Positions 7,627 through 16,698 are shown, numbered from the stretch's first letter. The stretch is 64,000 bases of DNA from JADFQT01 sp965216025 (GCA_965216025.1 CBDCEX010000016.1:372001-436000), one strand, 5' to 3'. The notes: generated from the letters alone by a model not told the origin. Numbers and translations: made by a program.

Positions 7627-8874
7627 ATGAGTGATCCGGGCTCAACGCGACCCGGCTCCACTCCACCCGGCCCGTTGCAGGACGTACGGGTGGTGGAGTG
7701 GAGCAACTCCGTCTCCGCGCCCTTCTGCGGCAAGGTCCTGGGCGAATTGGGTGCGGACGTTATCAAGATTGAGCCGCCGGGCCGGGGCGAGGATAGCCGG
7801 TCATCCGGACCCTTCCCCAACCGGGAACCCCATCCGGAACGCAGCGGGTTGTTCCTCTTCGCCAACCTCAACAAGCGCGGGATAACCCTGGACTTGGAGA
7901 CGGATGCCGGGCGGGGGTTGCTGGATCGTCTTCTGGAATCGGCGGACGTCTTCCTGGAGAACCAGCCGATAGAATTGCTGGAGCGGACCCGGCTGGACTA
8001 CCAGTCCCTCAAATCCAGACATCCCCGTTTGGTAGCAACTTCCATCAGCCCCTATGGGCGCACCGGGCCCTACAAACAGTACAAGGGGAGCGACCTGACC
8101 GTGGACGCGCTGGGCGGCCTCAGCTTCGGCACCGGTTTCCCCGACCGGGAGCCTCTCCGAACTCCCCTGCATCAGGCCAGCTATTTGGCCGGCGTGGGCG
8201 CTGCCTTCGCCACCATCGTCGCCCTGCTGGGACGCGACCTGACCGGCCGGGGCCAGCAAGTAGATGTGGCCGAAGCGCAGGTCGTGGGGACTCTGCTTAC
8301 CGGATACCATCTGCCGACCTATATATATCGGGGCATCGCCGGCTCTCGCTCCGGCAATCGCATGCGGCTGGGGCTGTTCCCCAACTGCGTGCTGCCCTGC
8401 CGGGACGGCTACGTCTGCATCGACGCCCCTCAGCTGGAGCAATACCAACGATTTTTGAACCTGCTGGGGGACCAGGATTGGATGCTGGAGCCGCTCTATC
8501 GGGATCGCCGCGCCATGAGCGACCAGTATCCGGAAGAGGCGGAGTCGCTGATCGCCCCCTGGTTTATGGAGCACAGCAAAGAGGAAATCCTACGGCTGTG
8601 TCTGGAGAATCGGGTTCCCTGCGTTCCGGTGTTGACCTTCGATGAGGTGCTGTCCGGCTCCCAGCTGAACTCGCGGGATTATTTTCAAGAGATAGACCAT
8701 CCGGTCGCGGGGGATTTTCGTTATCCCGGGCCTCCCTACCGTCTCTCGGCATCGCCGGTTCGGATGGTGAGGGCCGCGCCCACCCTGGGACAACATAACC
8801 GAGAAATTTTGTGTGATGAGCTGAACCTGGCCGTCTCGGAATATTCCAGCCTTAACCGGGCCGGTGTGGTTTAA
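7627..8874 (+). CDS. Family III CoA-transferase (CaiB/BaiF), catalytic Asp apparently replaced
   Basis: This 415-residue family III (CaiB/BaiF/Frc) CoA-transferase has the N-terminal VRVVEWSNSVSAPFCGKVLGELGADVIKIE-type fold start (shown only in part by GADVIKIEPPGRGEDSR) and the GRGQQVDVAEAQ segment. In this family the nucleophilic aspartate lies 18 residues before the R of the ALxxR-TGxGQ region. The neighbour at 8864 has D there (PWSDAVASIHAG). This protein has serine (HQASYLAG). It may therefore be catalytically altered, or act as the non-catalytic half of a heterodimer with the overlapping downstream gene. The hand alignment is short, so the residue call should be treated with care. Confidence 0.88.
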   Translation: MSDPGSTRPGSTPPGPLQDVRVVEWSNSVSAPFCGKVLGELGADVIKIEPPGRGEDSRSSGPFPNREPHPERSGLFLFANLNKRGITLDLETDAGRGLLDRLLESADVFLENQPIELLERTRLDYQSLKSRHPRLVATSISPYGRTGPYKQYKGSDLTVDALGGLSFGTGFPDREPLRTPLHQASYLAGVGAAFATIVALLGRDLTGRGQQVDVAEAQVVGTLLTGYHLPTYIYRGIAGSRSGNRMRLGLFPNCVLPCRDGYVCIDAPQLEQYQRFLNLLGDQDWMLEPLYRDRRAMSDQYPEEAESLIAPWFMEHSKEEILRLCLENRVPCVPVLTFDEVLSGSQLNSRDYFQEIDHPVAGDFRYPGPPYRLSASPVRMVRAAPTLGQHNREILCDELNLAVSEYSSLNRAGVV

Positions 8875-10150
8875 AGTGGGGGCTAACCAATACGGCGAGT
8901 CCGGCCTGCCTCTGACCAATTTTCGGGTAGTGGATTTCGGCACGGCCTGGGCCGGTCCCATGGCGGCCCAGCTATTGGGCGACCTGGGCGCCCAGGTCAT
9001 CAAGGTGGAAAGCCGCGCCCGGCTGGACGGCCTGCGCCTGGGGCGTCCCATTATTGACCAAGTGACGGGCGACGATATTACCGAGGGCGACCGGGGCCTG
9101 TGGCCGGAGCTGCAGCCGGTTTTTCACGGTATCAACCGCAACAAGCTCAGCATCACCCTAAACCTCAAGACCGATATCGGGTTGGACCTGGTCAAACAGC
9201 TCATCGCCGGCAGCGACGTGGTAATGAACAACTATTCGCCCGGCGTACTGGAACGCCTGGGGCTGGATTACCCACACCTGAGACAGCTCAGGCCGGACAT
9301 CATCCTGGTCTCCATGCCCTCGGTTGGGGAAACCGGCCCCCTGCGCGACATCCTGGCCTACGCTCCCAATATCCAGGCTCTTTCCGGCTTCATGAGCCTG
9401 GTGGGCTATGGAGAGAATGAACCGCTGGTGGGGGAGCTGCAAGCGCCCTGGAGCGACGCCGTGGCTTCGATCCACGCTGGCCTGGCCGCCGTGGCCGCGT
9501 TGAGACACCGAAACCGGACCGGCGAAGGGCAGTTCATCGAAGTGGCTCAGCTGGAGGCCACCACTTCCATGTTGGGCGAGGCGATACTGGGCTATCAAAT
9601 GAACGGGGAGACGCCTCTCCCGCAGGGAAATCGGGATGAGGAATTCGCGCCCCACAACAACTACCGCTGTGCCGGAGAGGACCAATGGGTGGCCATCGCG
9701 GTGGGCGCCGAAGAGGAATGGCTAGCTTTTTGCCAAGCGCTGGGCAATCCCGAATGGGCCCGCAGTCCCAAGTTTACCCGTCGCGCCGACCGGCTGCGCC
9801 ATCTGGAAGAGCTGGACCAAGAGGTTTCGGGCTGGACCAGCACTCGCCCAGCCCTGGAGATTACCGAGCTGCTGCAAGCCCACGGCGTGGCCGCCATGCC
9901 GGTCATGAACATTGCGGACCAGTTTTCCGACCCGCATTTAAGCGAGCGGCAATTCTACGTGGACATTGACCATCCCCACGTCGGGGCCGAATGGATCTAT
10001 GGCATGCCCTGGCGACTGAGCGACACTCCGGGACAGATAAGAACCTCGGCGCCCCTGCTGGGCCAGCACAACGGCTACGTATTGGGACAAGTCCTGGGCC
10101 TTTCCGCTGCAAGTCTGGCGGCTCTGGAAACTCAGGGTGTTGTATACTAG
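8864..10150 (+). CDS. Family III CoA-transferase (CaiB/BaiF)
   Basis: This second CoA-transferase (428 residues) has the family start (FRVVDFGTAWAGPMAAQLLG, then GAQVIKVES), the RTGEGQFIEVAQ segment, and the expected nucleophilic aspartate in PWSDAVASIHAG. These enzymes move CoA between carboxylic acids through an aspartyl-CoA thioester. The GTG at 8864 overlaps the end of the preceding gene by 11 bases; an in-frame GTG at 8876 is an alternative start. Tight coupling to the upstream paralogue suggests co-translation and perhaps a two-subunit enzyme. Confidence 0.9.
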   Translation: MWFKVGANQYGESGLPLTNFRVVDFGTAWAGPMAAQLLGDLGAQVIKVESRARLDGLRLGRPIIDQVTGDDITEGDRGLWPELQPVFHGINRNKLSITLNLKTDIGLDLVKQLIAGSDVVMNNYSPGVLERLGLDYPHLRQLRPDIILVSMPSVGETGPLRDILAYAPNIQALSGFMSLVGYGENEPLVGELQAPWSDAVASIHAGLAAVAALRHRNRTGEGQFIEVAQLEATTSMLGEAILGYQMNGETPLPQGNRDEEFAPHNNYRCAGEDQWVAIAVGAEEEWLAFCQALGNPEWARSPKFTRRADRLRHLEELDQEVSGWTSTRPALEITELLQAHGVAAMPVMNIADQFSDPHLSERQFYVDIDHPHVGAEWIYGMPWRLSDTPGQIRTSAPLLGQHNGYVLGQVLGLSAASLAALETQGVVY

Positions 10151-10231
10151 CCAGGCGTTTTTCTCCGGCGATACCGAACGCCTTGGTCAATACCGGCACT
10201 CTACGTCGCAATTTTATATTGAGCACTTTTA

Positions 10232-11662
10232 GTGGCTGAAGCCTCCCCAGAAGCCCCGGTTAAATCCTCCGGCCGCATATTCTATGGCTGGTGGATTGTG
10301 GCCATCAGCATCATCGCCGACGGATTGAAGCACGGCAGTTTCAACCGAGGCTTCACAATTTACGTGGTTCCCATACGGAGTGAACTTGGCATCGGCGTGG
10401 CCGCCATATCCTTGGCGGACATGCTGGGCCGGCTGGTCGGGGGATTTCAAGGACCGATAGTTGGCTACCTCACTGACCGTTGGGGACCTCGAACCATGCT
10501 CTTCCTGGGCGCCGTCCTTTCCGGACTGGGCTTCCTGCTGCTGGCCTTTGTTCAGAACTACGCTTTTTTTCTCCTGGTCTTCGTCGGGCTCATGTCCGTT
10601 GGGTTCCGTTCCGGGTACAACAACGCCTCGGTTACCGCGGTAAACCGCTGGTTCCGGCGGAAGCGCGGCCTGGCCATGTCCATCGTCTCGGTGGGCAACG
10701 GACTGGGCGGTTCCTTCGCTTTTCTGATTGCCCCACTGGTCATCGCCTTTGGCTGGCGTCCAGTGGTTTTCGCTTCGGGCATTATAATAATTGGCCTGGT
10801 CTGCCCCCTCTCTTTGCTGTTGCGGGATTCCCCGGAGAAGATGGGTCTGCTGCCCGATGGAGACAGTCCGGAACCCCAATCACCAGCCCTAGAAACCGTC
10901 CCAAGCGGTGCCAACCCAGGGGCACCGCCAAGACCGGCTGCTTCGTCAGAAAGAACCGGAGCCAGAACCGGTTCTCGTCGCCTTCCCCGGGAGTTGGACT
11001 TTACCGCCAAAGAAGCGATGCGGACGCCAACCTACTGGATGATAGTGCTGGCGGTTGGCCTGCGTAACACCGTGCATTCCGGCCTGAGCTTTCTCTTAGT
11101 GCCGGTAATGGTCTGGTTTTTGTCGGAGGGCGACCAATACTACGTCCGGTACTTCGAACGCAGCGATGAAATTAACCTGGTCATCGCTGGGGCCTTCGTT
11201 ACGGTCCTCTCTTTGAGCACCATCATATTCAACCCCAGCGTTGGATGGTTGGGAGATAAGCTTTCCAAGCAGAAACTGAGCGCTTGTTGCATGTTCTCGG
11301 GAGCCCTGGCAATATTAACTCTGGTCAACCACAGCGGACATCTGTGGCAGTTGGCCGTCTTCGCGGTCCTGATGTCCTTCACCGAAAGCGCCAATCCCCT
11401 GGCCTGGGCCATCATGGGCGACTATTTTGGGCGCCGGAGCTTTGCTACGTTGCGAGGCTGGCAGCATTTGCCCGACCAGCTGATGTCCATGAGTACGCCG
11501 GTCTGGATGGGAATAATATTCGACCGCACCGAAAGCTACTTCTGGGCCCTGTTACCCCTGGCATCCATCTATCTTTTAGCAGGTTTCTTCTATTGGACTA
11601 TACCAAGACCTGGTATCCCCGCCCGACTACGGGTAAGGGAGGAAGCATTGGCCGCAGATTAG
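10232..11662 (+). CDS. Major facilitator superfamily transporter
   Basis: This 476-residue membrane protein shows the two-bundle MFS pattern: an N-terminal half of about six hydrophobic helices, a long charged central loop (near residues 200-255, rich in P, E and R), and a second helical half. The segment between helices 2 and 3 (GYLTDRWGPRTMLFLGA) matches the MFS motif-A region. It is closest in feel to the monocarboxylate/oxalate-formate-like branch, but the substrate is unknown. The start is GTG at 10232, 81 bp after the CoA-transferase pair. It presumably imports the compound degraded by this cluster. Confidence 0.85.
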   Translation: MAEASPEAPVKSSGRIFYGWWIVAISIIADGLKHGSFNRGFTIYVVPIRSELGIGVAAISLADMLGRLVGGFQGPIVGYLTDRWGPRTMLFLGAVLSGLGFLLLAFVQNYAFFLLVFVGLMSVGFRSGYNNASVTAVNRWFRRKRGLAMSIVSVGNGLGGSFAFLIAPLVIAFGWRPVVFASGIIIIGLVCPLSLLLRDSPEKMGLLPDGDSPEPQSPALETVPSGANPGAPPRPAASSERTGARTGSRRLPRELDFTAKEAMRTPTYWMIVLAVGLRNTVHSGLSFLLVPVMVWFLSEGDQYYVRYFERSDEINLVIAGAFVTVLSLSTIIFNPSVGWLGDKLSKQKLSACCMFSGALAILTLVNHSGHLWQLAVFAVLMSFTESANPLAWAIMGDYFGRRSFATLRGWQHLPDQLMSMSTPVWMGIIFDRTESYFWALLPLASIYLLAGFFYWTIPRPGIPARLRVREEALAAD

Positions 11663-11756
11663 CTTAACCCGGCTTCCGGCGGCCGGACTTCTGCGAAGCC
11701 GACGAATAATCGAGGCGAATAATCGATAAGTATTCAAGGGCAGCCGGGAGGATAAA

Positions 11757-12518
11757 ATGCCGGGTATGCTATCAGATAAGGTTTCTCTCATAACCGGAGC
11801 CGGCTCCGGTATCGGCCGCGCCTCCGCCATCGCCTTTGCCAGAGAGGGTGCCCGGGTCGTGGTCTCCGATGTTAACGCCGAGGGCGGTGAGGAAACGGTC
11901 AGCCGAATCAGCGAAATTGGCGGCCAGGCCATATTCGTTCCTGCCGACGTGTCCCGAGCCGGCGATGTGGAAACCCTGGTCCAGAGCACCGTCCAGCAAT
12001 TCGGGCGACTGGACTGCGCCTTCAACAACGCCGGTATCTCCGGAGGGCAGGTCCGGATCCACGAATATTCGGAAGAAGACTGGGACCGGGTTATCGACAT
12101 CAATCTAAAGAGTGTCTGGCTGTGTTTGAAATACGAAATCATCCAGATGCTGGAGCAGGGCGGAGGGGCGATTGTTAATACGGCCTCTACCATGGGCCTG
12201 GTCGGCGGCGCCGGTTCTGCTTCCTATGGAGCATCCAAGCACGGGGTGGTGGGGTTGACCAAGAACGCTGCGGTAGATTACGCCCAGGCGGGAATCAGGG
12301 TCAACGCGGTTTGCCCCGGCCACATCCGCACGCCCATGACGGAGCAGGGCACCCTGCTGGTCCCGGGTAACGAAGAGCGGATTATCGCCCGGCATCCCAT
12401 CGGGCGGCTGGGCGCCCCCGAGGAGATAGCGGAAACCGTGGTATGGTTGTGCTCCGATGCCGCATCCTTTGTTACCGGTCATGCCATGGCGGTAGATGGC
12501 GGGTACGTAGCCCAGTAA
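11757..12518 (+). CDS. SDR family oxidoreductase
   Basis: This 253-residue classical short-chain dehydrogenase has the cofactor motif TGAGSGIG (residues 13-20), the NNAG motif, the catalytic YGASK, and the C-terminal GHAMAVDGGYVAQ typical of the family. A strong GGGAGG ribosome site lies before the ATG at 11757; an in-frame ATG at 11766 is a second possibility. It probably oxidises a hydroxyacyl or alcohol intermediate using NAD(P). It sits in a co-directional run with CoA-transferases and a MaoC-type protein, matching a beta-oxidation-like route. Confidence 0.92.
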   Translation: MPGMLSDKVSLITGAGSGIGRASAIAFAREGARVVVSDVNAEGGEETVSRISEIGGQAIFVPADVSRAGDVETLVQSTVQQFGRLDCAFNNAGISGGQVRIHEYSEEDWDRVIDINLKSVWLCLKYEIIQMLEQGGGAIVNTASTMGLVGGAGSASYGASKHGVVGLTKNAAVDYAQAGIRVNAVCPGHIRTPMTEQGTLLVPGNEERIIARHPIGRLGAPEEIAETVVWLCSDAASFVTGHAMAVDGGYVAQ

Positions 12519-12554
12519 AGGGAATCAAACAGATAGGAAAATGGAGTAGAGTTT

Positions 12555-13688
12555 ATGGTTTTGGAATCTGGGAAAATTACAGCGGAAGGGGTGGAGAGCC
12601 TGCGCAAAAGGCTGGGTAGCTTCAACCGGCCCCGTCAGTACGGCGTGGGTCTGTTCAACGAAGATGCTTCCCGCAGCGCCATCCGCCACTTCTGCCAGGG
12701 CATAGGAGACACCAACCCCCTTTATTGGGACCGCAGCTACGCCCAGCAGACTAAGTTTGGAACCATTATTGCTCCGCCCTGCTTCCTCTACAGTGTTTAC
12801 TGGTGCTCCGGTAGGACGGGCGGACTAGCCGGCGTCCACGGCTTTCACGCCGGAAACGACTGGGAGTGGTACCGGCCCATCTACTTGGACGACCAGATCT
12901 CGGTTCAGGAGCAGTTTACCGGCCTGGAGGAAAAAAAGAGTGAGTTCGCCGGGACGATAATGATCCAGTCCAGCGTGACCCACTACTATAATCAGCGGGG
13001 CGAGGCGATCGCAAAGACTCGGGGCTGGCAGATTCGAGCCGAGCGCAGCGCCGCCAAGGAGCGGCAGAAGTATTCCTTCGAGCCTTATAAGTATTCCCGG
13101 GCGGAAATAGAGGCCATCGAAGAGGCGGTGCTGGGCGAGGAAATACGGGGCGATAACCCCCGATGGTGGGAGGACGTGCAGGTTGGGGATGACCTCAAGC
13201 CGGTGGTGAAGGGCCCCATGAGCCACGGCGACATTACCGCCTTCGTGGCGGGTTGCATCGGCGGAATTTCCCACGGCATTCAGCTCCGCGAGATGCTGAG
13301 GCACCCTTCCTGGGGGTTCACCGACCCCACCACCGGCGCCCAGGAAGCCATAATTCGCGTCCACGACATCCAGGAAGCCGCCGAAAGCGCCGGACTGCCT
13401 GGCGCCTACGACTACGGATGCCAGCGATGCTGCTGGATGGGGCACCTGCTGACCAACTGGGCCGGGGATGATGGATTCGTTAAGAAAATGTACGTGGAGC
13501 TGCGGCGGTTTAACGTGGTGGGGGACACCACCTGGTGCAAGGGCAAGGTGATAGCCAAGCGTCAGGAAGACGGGGAAAACCTGGTCGATCTGGAAATTTG
13601 GGGCGAAAACCAGCGGGGAGAGCAGACCACCAAGGGAACCGCCACCCTTCGCCTGCCTTCCCGCCAATCTACCACTCACGCAGCTTGA
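12555..13688 (+). CDS. MaoC-like double hotdog hydratase/dehydratase
   Basis: The 377-residue protein has two hotdog-fold halves. The first (about residues 20-160) contains FCQGIGDTNPLYWD and IIAPPCFLYS, typical of the FAS1-like dehydratase region. The second (about 195-370) contains VVKGPMSHGDITAFVAG and a C-terminal LEIWGENQRGEQTTKGTATL. Such proteins add or remove water at the 2,3 position of acyl-CoA thioesters. It lies 36 bp after the SDR gene and is probably the last gene of this transcript. The preferred acyl chain is unknown. Confidence 0.85.
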   Translation: MVLESGKITAEGVESLRKRLGSFNRPRQYGVGLFNEDASRSAIRHFCQGIGDTNPLYWDRSYAQQTKFGTIIAPPCFLYSVYWCSGRTGGLAGVHGFHAGNDWEWYRPIYLDDQISVQEQFTGLEEKKSEFAGTIMIQSSVTHYYNQRGEAIAKTRGWQIRAERSAAKERQKYSFEPYKYSRAEIEAIEEAVLGEEIRGDNPRWWEDVQVGDDLKPVVKGPMSHGDITAFVAGCIGGISHGIQLREMLRHPSWGFTDPTTGAQEAIIRVHDIQEAAESAGLPGAYDYGCQRCCWMGHLLTNWAGDDGFVKKMYVELRRFNVVGDTTWCKGKVIAKRQEDGENLVDLEIWGENQRGEQTTKGTATLRLPSRQSTTHAA

Positions 13689-13752
13689 GCTGAAGCAGCC
13701 TGACTTGAATACCGACAGAGTCCTTTTTTGAATCACAACAGCTGGGCAGGGT

Positions 13753-13944
13753 CTTTCGGTTCTCCCCGGTGTCATTGCGAGCTATCATGCTCCGGCGGGC
13801 TCACCACGAGCGGTAGGAACCCCGTTCGTCCTGAGGCTCTCCAAGGGCGAACGGGCTATTTACAGAGCAGCGAAGCGAAGCAATCCCTCCTCACCCTCAT
13901 GAGATTGCTTCGGGCCTGCGGCCCTCGCAATGACCATCGAAAGG
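13753..13944. repeat. Dispersed palindromic intergenic repeat, copy 2
   Basis: Flanked by TTTCGGTTCTCC on the left and ATCGAAAGGCC on the right, this copy has GTCATTGCGAG near the start and CTCGCAATGAC near the end, so it can fold on itself. Relative to the other copies it carries an extra segment (about 13785-13870, with CCCGTTCGTCCTGAGGCTCT). The 350-bp gap 13689-14038 holds this repeat and a possible -10 box, but no gene. Confidence 0.75.
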
Positions 13945-13999
13945 CCCTGACAGGGTAGCACCCGTATTTATGCCTTTATGCCGGCCCAGCTGTTTCGGT

Positions 14000-14005
14000 T
14001 ATAAT
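14000..14005 (+). promoter_or_regulatory. Likely -10 box for the Uma2-type gene
   Basis: A perfect TATAAT lies 33 bases before the ATG at 14039. No convincing -35 box is visible at the usual distance. Confidence 0.4.
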
Positions 14006-14038
14006 AGAACTATCCTGGGAAACAACTAGAGTGAAGCG

Positions 14039-14596
14039 ATGACCAACCCCAGAATTAAATTCACCATCAACGACTACATGAGCACGCCAAACGAGAAGCG
14101 GTACCAGCTGTTGGACGGAGAGTTGTTAGTGGCACCTTCCCCCACGAGAAAGCATCAGACTATAAGCGGGCAGCTTTATCTGACCATGACCCAATTTGTA
14201 ACCCAGAGCCAGTTAGGCCAGGTCTGGTACGCGCCGCTGGATGTGATCCTCTCCAACCATGACGTCGTGCAACCGGACATCTTATTTGTATCTAACGCCC
14301 GAGCAAATATCCTAACCGAGGCCAACGTTCAGGGCGCGCCCGACCTGGTGGTGGAGATACTTTCACCGGCCACAGCCCAGCACGATCGGGAATACAAGCG
14401 GACCCTTTACAGCCGCCACGGCGTGCGCGAATACTGGTTGGTGGACCCGGAGGAGAATATGGTCGAGGTGTGGACCGATAGAGATTCCGAGTCTGGGACG
14501 GGGCTAGTCCTAGCAGCCGCTTACCAGCGGGGAGATACCCTGGCGTCTCCTCTGTTGGAGGGCCTGAACATTCCCTTGGAGGCCCTCTTCTCCTAG
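14039..14596 (+). CDS. Uma2 family (PD-(D/E)XK-like) endonuclease-fold protein
   Basis: The 185-residue protein matches the Uma2/DUF820 family: YQLLDGELLVAPSP near the N-terminus, then QPDILFVSNAR, then PDLVVEILSPAT, and the closing KRTLYSRHGVREYWLVDPE. The acidic residues of PDILF and DLVVEIL, with the downstream lysine, form the PD-(D/E)XK-like site. The family is common in Cyanobacteria and Chloroflexota and its biological role is poorly known. It stands alone between repeats, with its own -10 box, and is convergent with the aminotransferase gene. Confidence 0.9.
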   Translation: MTNPRIKFTINDYMSTPNEKRYQLLDGELLVAPSPTRKHQTISGQLYLTMTQFVTQSQLGQVWYAPLDVILSNHDVVQPDILFVSNARANILTEANVQGAPDLVVEILSPATAQHDREYKRTLYSRHGVREYWLVDPEENMVEVWTDRDSESGTGLVLAAAYQRGDTLASPLLEGLNIPLEALFS

Positions 14597-14637
14597 GCTT
14601 TGCTATAGACAGCGCCGCCGCACCCGAAAGCGTGCCG

Positions 14638-15819
14638 TCACAAAAATCTCTCCGCCGCCGCCGCGAATCCCTTCATCGCCCCCTCCAACACCCAGTCCTC
14701 CACGCAGTAAGAGATGCGGAAGTGCCCCGGCGTGCCGAAACCCTTGCCGGGTACTGTCAATACGTTCCATTCCTGCAGCGCATCCACGAAGGCGCCATCG
14801 TCCTCTAGGAGAGACTTGGGGAACAGGTAGAAGGCTCCCTGGGGTTTCACCACCGAATACCCCATTTCGGTGAGTTGAGTGTACAGGTAATCCCGCTTCC
14901 GCTGATAGTCGGCCACATCGACGCTGATGCCCTGTAGCGATCGGATCACGTGCTGCATCAGCGCCGGGGCGTTGACGAAGCCCAGGGTTCTGGTGCAGAA
15001 GATTAGCCCGTCCACCAGCTCTTCCCGTTGGGGGTAGGCCGGATGCACCGCTATGTAGCCGATCCTCTCGCCGGGCAGTCCCAGGTCCTTGGCATGGGAA
15101 TTTACCACTATGGTGTTTTCATAGTGGGGGAAAACCTGAGGATATACCAGATCGTCGTAGAGCAGCCGCCGGTAAGGCTCGTCGCTAATTAGAAAGATTT
15201 CGCTGCCATATTCCTCCTGCTTGCGACGGAGTAACTGGGCCAGCGCCTCCAATTGCTCGCCGGAGTAGACCGCCCCCGAGGGGTTGTTGGGGGAGTTGAC
15301 GATGATTCCCCGGGTTTTGGAAGTAATGGACGCTTCGATGGCCGGTAGGTCCAGCTGAAAATCCTGGTCGGTGGAGACGATCACCGGGACCCCATTGTGG
15401 TTGTCGATGTAGTAAACGTACTCAACGAAGTAGGGAGCCAGGATAATTACTTCATCGCCGGGATTGAGGATAGTCCGCAACACCACGTTGGCGGCTCCCG
15501 CCGCGCCGCAGGCCATGACCACTTGGTTCAGCGAGAAGGGGAGTCCCGTTTCCTGGGCCAGGGTTTCGGCCACAGCCTGACGGGTCTCCGGATAACCGGC
15601 GTTGGGCATGTAGCGATGCATCCCGGGCGCGGTGCTCTGGGCCAGCCGGACTAACTCTTGCCTAAACTGCTCCGGCGGCTCAACTATGGGATTTCCCAGG
15701 GAAAGGTCGAAAACCTGGTCGGCGCCGTACTGAGCCCTGAGGGCAATACCGGCTTCGAACATCCGCCGGATCCAGCCGCCTTCATCCATGGACCTGCGGA
15801 CGTTGCGGGAAATCGGCAT
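14638..15819 (-). CDS. Class I/II PLP-dependent aminotransferase
   Basis: This 393-residue fold-type I aminotransferase contains NSPNNPSGAVYSG (substrate/PLP-phosphate region), the DEPYRRLLYDD segment, the PLP lysine in NSHAKDLGLPGERIGYIA, and the arginine motif GHFRISYC near the C-terminus. These place it with aspartate or aromatic aminotransferases. The exact amino-acid pair is not decidable. It is monocistronic on the minus strand, with the convergent Uma2-type gene directly beyond its 3' end. Confidence 0.92.
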   Translation of the reverse strand: MPISRNVRRSMDEGGWIRRMFEAGIALRAQYGADQVFDLSLGNPIVEPPEQFRQELVRLAQSTAPGMHRYMPNAGYPETRQAVAETLAQETGLPFSLNQVVMACGAAGAANVVLRTILNPGDEVIILAPYFVEYVYYIDNHNGVPVIVSTDQDFQLDLPAIEASITSKTRGIIVNSPNNPSGAVYSGEQLEALAQLLRRKQEEYGSEIFLISDEPYRRLLYDDLVYPQVFPHYENTIVVNSHAKDLGLPGERIGYIAVHPAYPQREELVDGLIFCTRTLGFVNAPALMQHVIRSLQGISVDVADYQRKRDYLYTQLTEMGYSVVKPQGAFYLFPKSLLEDDGAFVDALQEWNVLTVPGKGFGTPGHFRISYCVEDWVLEGAMKGFAAAAERFL

Positions 15820-15859
15820 GCTGCTCTCCCTCAGTCGCTCTTTAATTTAGCTTTCTGCG

Positions 15860-15949
15860 CTAGTGGATTCTAACAATGGGTGCCGTCAGCCCTGGCTGCC
15901 CGGCCAAGACTCCTCTGACCCGCTCGGCTAACTGCTCATCGTAAGCCAT
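15860..15949 (-). pseudogene. TfoX N-terminal domain fragment
   Basis: A 29-residue open frame starting at 15949 reads MAYDEQLAERVRGVLAGQPG and then diverges to a stop. The start matches the very N-terminus of TfoX-N-domain proteins, which normally continue for about 90 more residues. AAGGCGG lies upstream as a ribosome site. The rest of the gene is gone, so this is a remnant. The call rests on about 20 residues. Confidence 0.4.
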
Positions 15950-16040
15950 CTTTCGCCGCCTTTTAATGACTCCATGCAACTTGTTTCAAGGCAACTTCTT
16001 TCATGCGAAATCCCATTGCCTGACCAAAGCGGTAGGCCAG

Positions 16041-16098
16041 CCGTTTCTCACCAACTCCATCTCCACCGGCCGTTTCTCACCAACTCCATCTCCACCGG
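16041..16098. repeat. Exact 29-bp tandem duplication at the lipB 3' end
   Basis: Two identical 29-bp units (16041-16069 and 16070-16098) lie head to tail. The unit length is not a multiple of three, so the second copy changes the reading frame and sets the present lipB stop codon. Confidence 0.95.
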
Positions 16099-16698
16099 GC
16101 GGGCCAGCAACTCCTCCATAGAAGTCACAGCCCGGTCGGTGATGCCGCAAGGAACAATGTGGTCGTAGTAGGAGAGGTCAGTATTGACGTTTAGGGAAAA
16201 GCCGTGGTAGGCCACGCCGCGGCTGATCTTCACTCCAATGGCGGCGACCTTTGCTTCGCCTACCCACACTCCGGTCAATCCGGGTACTTGGCCGGCCTCC
16301 ACGCCCAGGTCGGCCAGGGTCTGGATAATCACCTGCTCCAGGGTTCTGACGTATTTAAGGGGACCGCCCCAGTCTCGCAGGTTAATTACGGGATAGCCCA
16401 CCAGCTGACCCGGTCCGTGATAGGTAACTAGACCACCGCGGTCCGTGTCCACCACCGAGACGCCTAGCTCCGCCAGCTCCGCCTGAGTGAGGGAAAGGTG
16501 CTCTGGTTTGGTCAGACGGCCCCGGGTATAAACATGAGGGTGTTCCAGCAGCAGCAGAGTATTGGGCTGGCTGCCGTCGCGGACTTCTTGGGCCAGGGAA
16601 ACCTGCTCATCCCAGGCCCAGCGATACTCCACTTGCCCTAAATGGACCACCTGACAGACCGGAAGGCTAGCCAAACCGTTCACTGGACTCTTGCTCAA
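16048..16698 (-). CDS. lipB: Octanoyl-[ACP]:protein N-octanoyltransferase
   Basis: LipB moves octanoate from acyl carrier protein to lipoyl domains, the first step of lipoate synthesis. The signature RGGLVTYHGPGQLVGYPVI and the GVKISRGVAYHGFSLNV region with its catalytic lysine are intact in the 216-residue product. It overlaps the E2 gene by four bases (ATGA), linking lipoylation to its substrate. The last residues (RWRWSW) are odd. A 29-bp tandem duplication shifts the frame, and the downstream DNA holds AYRFGQAMGFRMKEV in another frame, which looks like a displaced LipB tail. The catalytic core is upstream of the damage, so the enzyme may still work. Confidence 0.9.
   Translation of the reverse strand: MSKSPVNGLASLPVCQVVHLGQVEYRWAWDEQVSLAQEVRDGSQPNTLLLLEHPHVYTRGRLTKPEHLSLTQAELAELGVSVVDTDRGGLVTYHGPGQLVGYPVINLRDWGGPLKYVRTLEQVIIQTLADLGVEAGQVPGLTGVWVGEAKVAAIGVKISRGVAYHGFSLNVNTDLSYYDHIVPCGITDRAVTSMEELLARPVEMELVRNGRWRWSW

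Noticed and set aside
12825..13775. A 316-codon minus-strand open frame opposite the MaoC-like gene
   Set aside because: The plus-strand protein has clear hotdog motifs; the opposite frame has none.
16041..16098. CRISPR-like repeat
   Set aside because: There are only two units, directly adjacent with no spacer; it is a simple tandem duplication.
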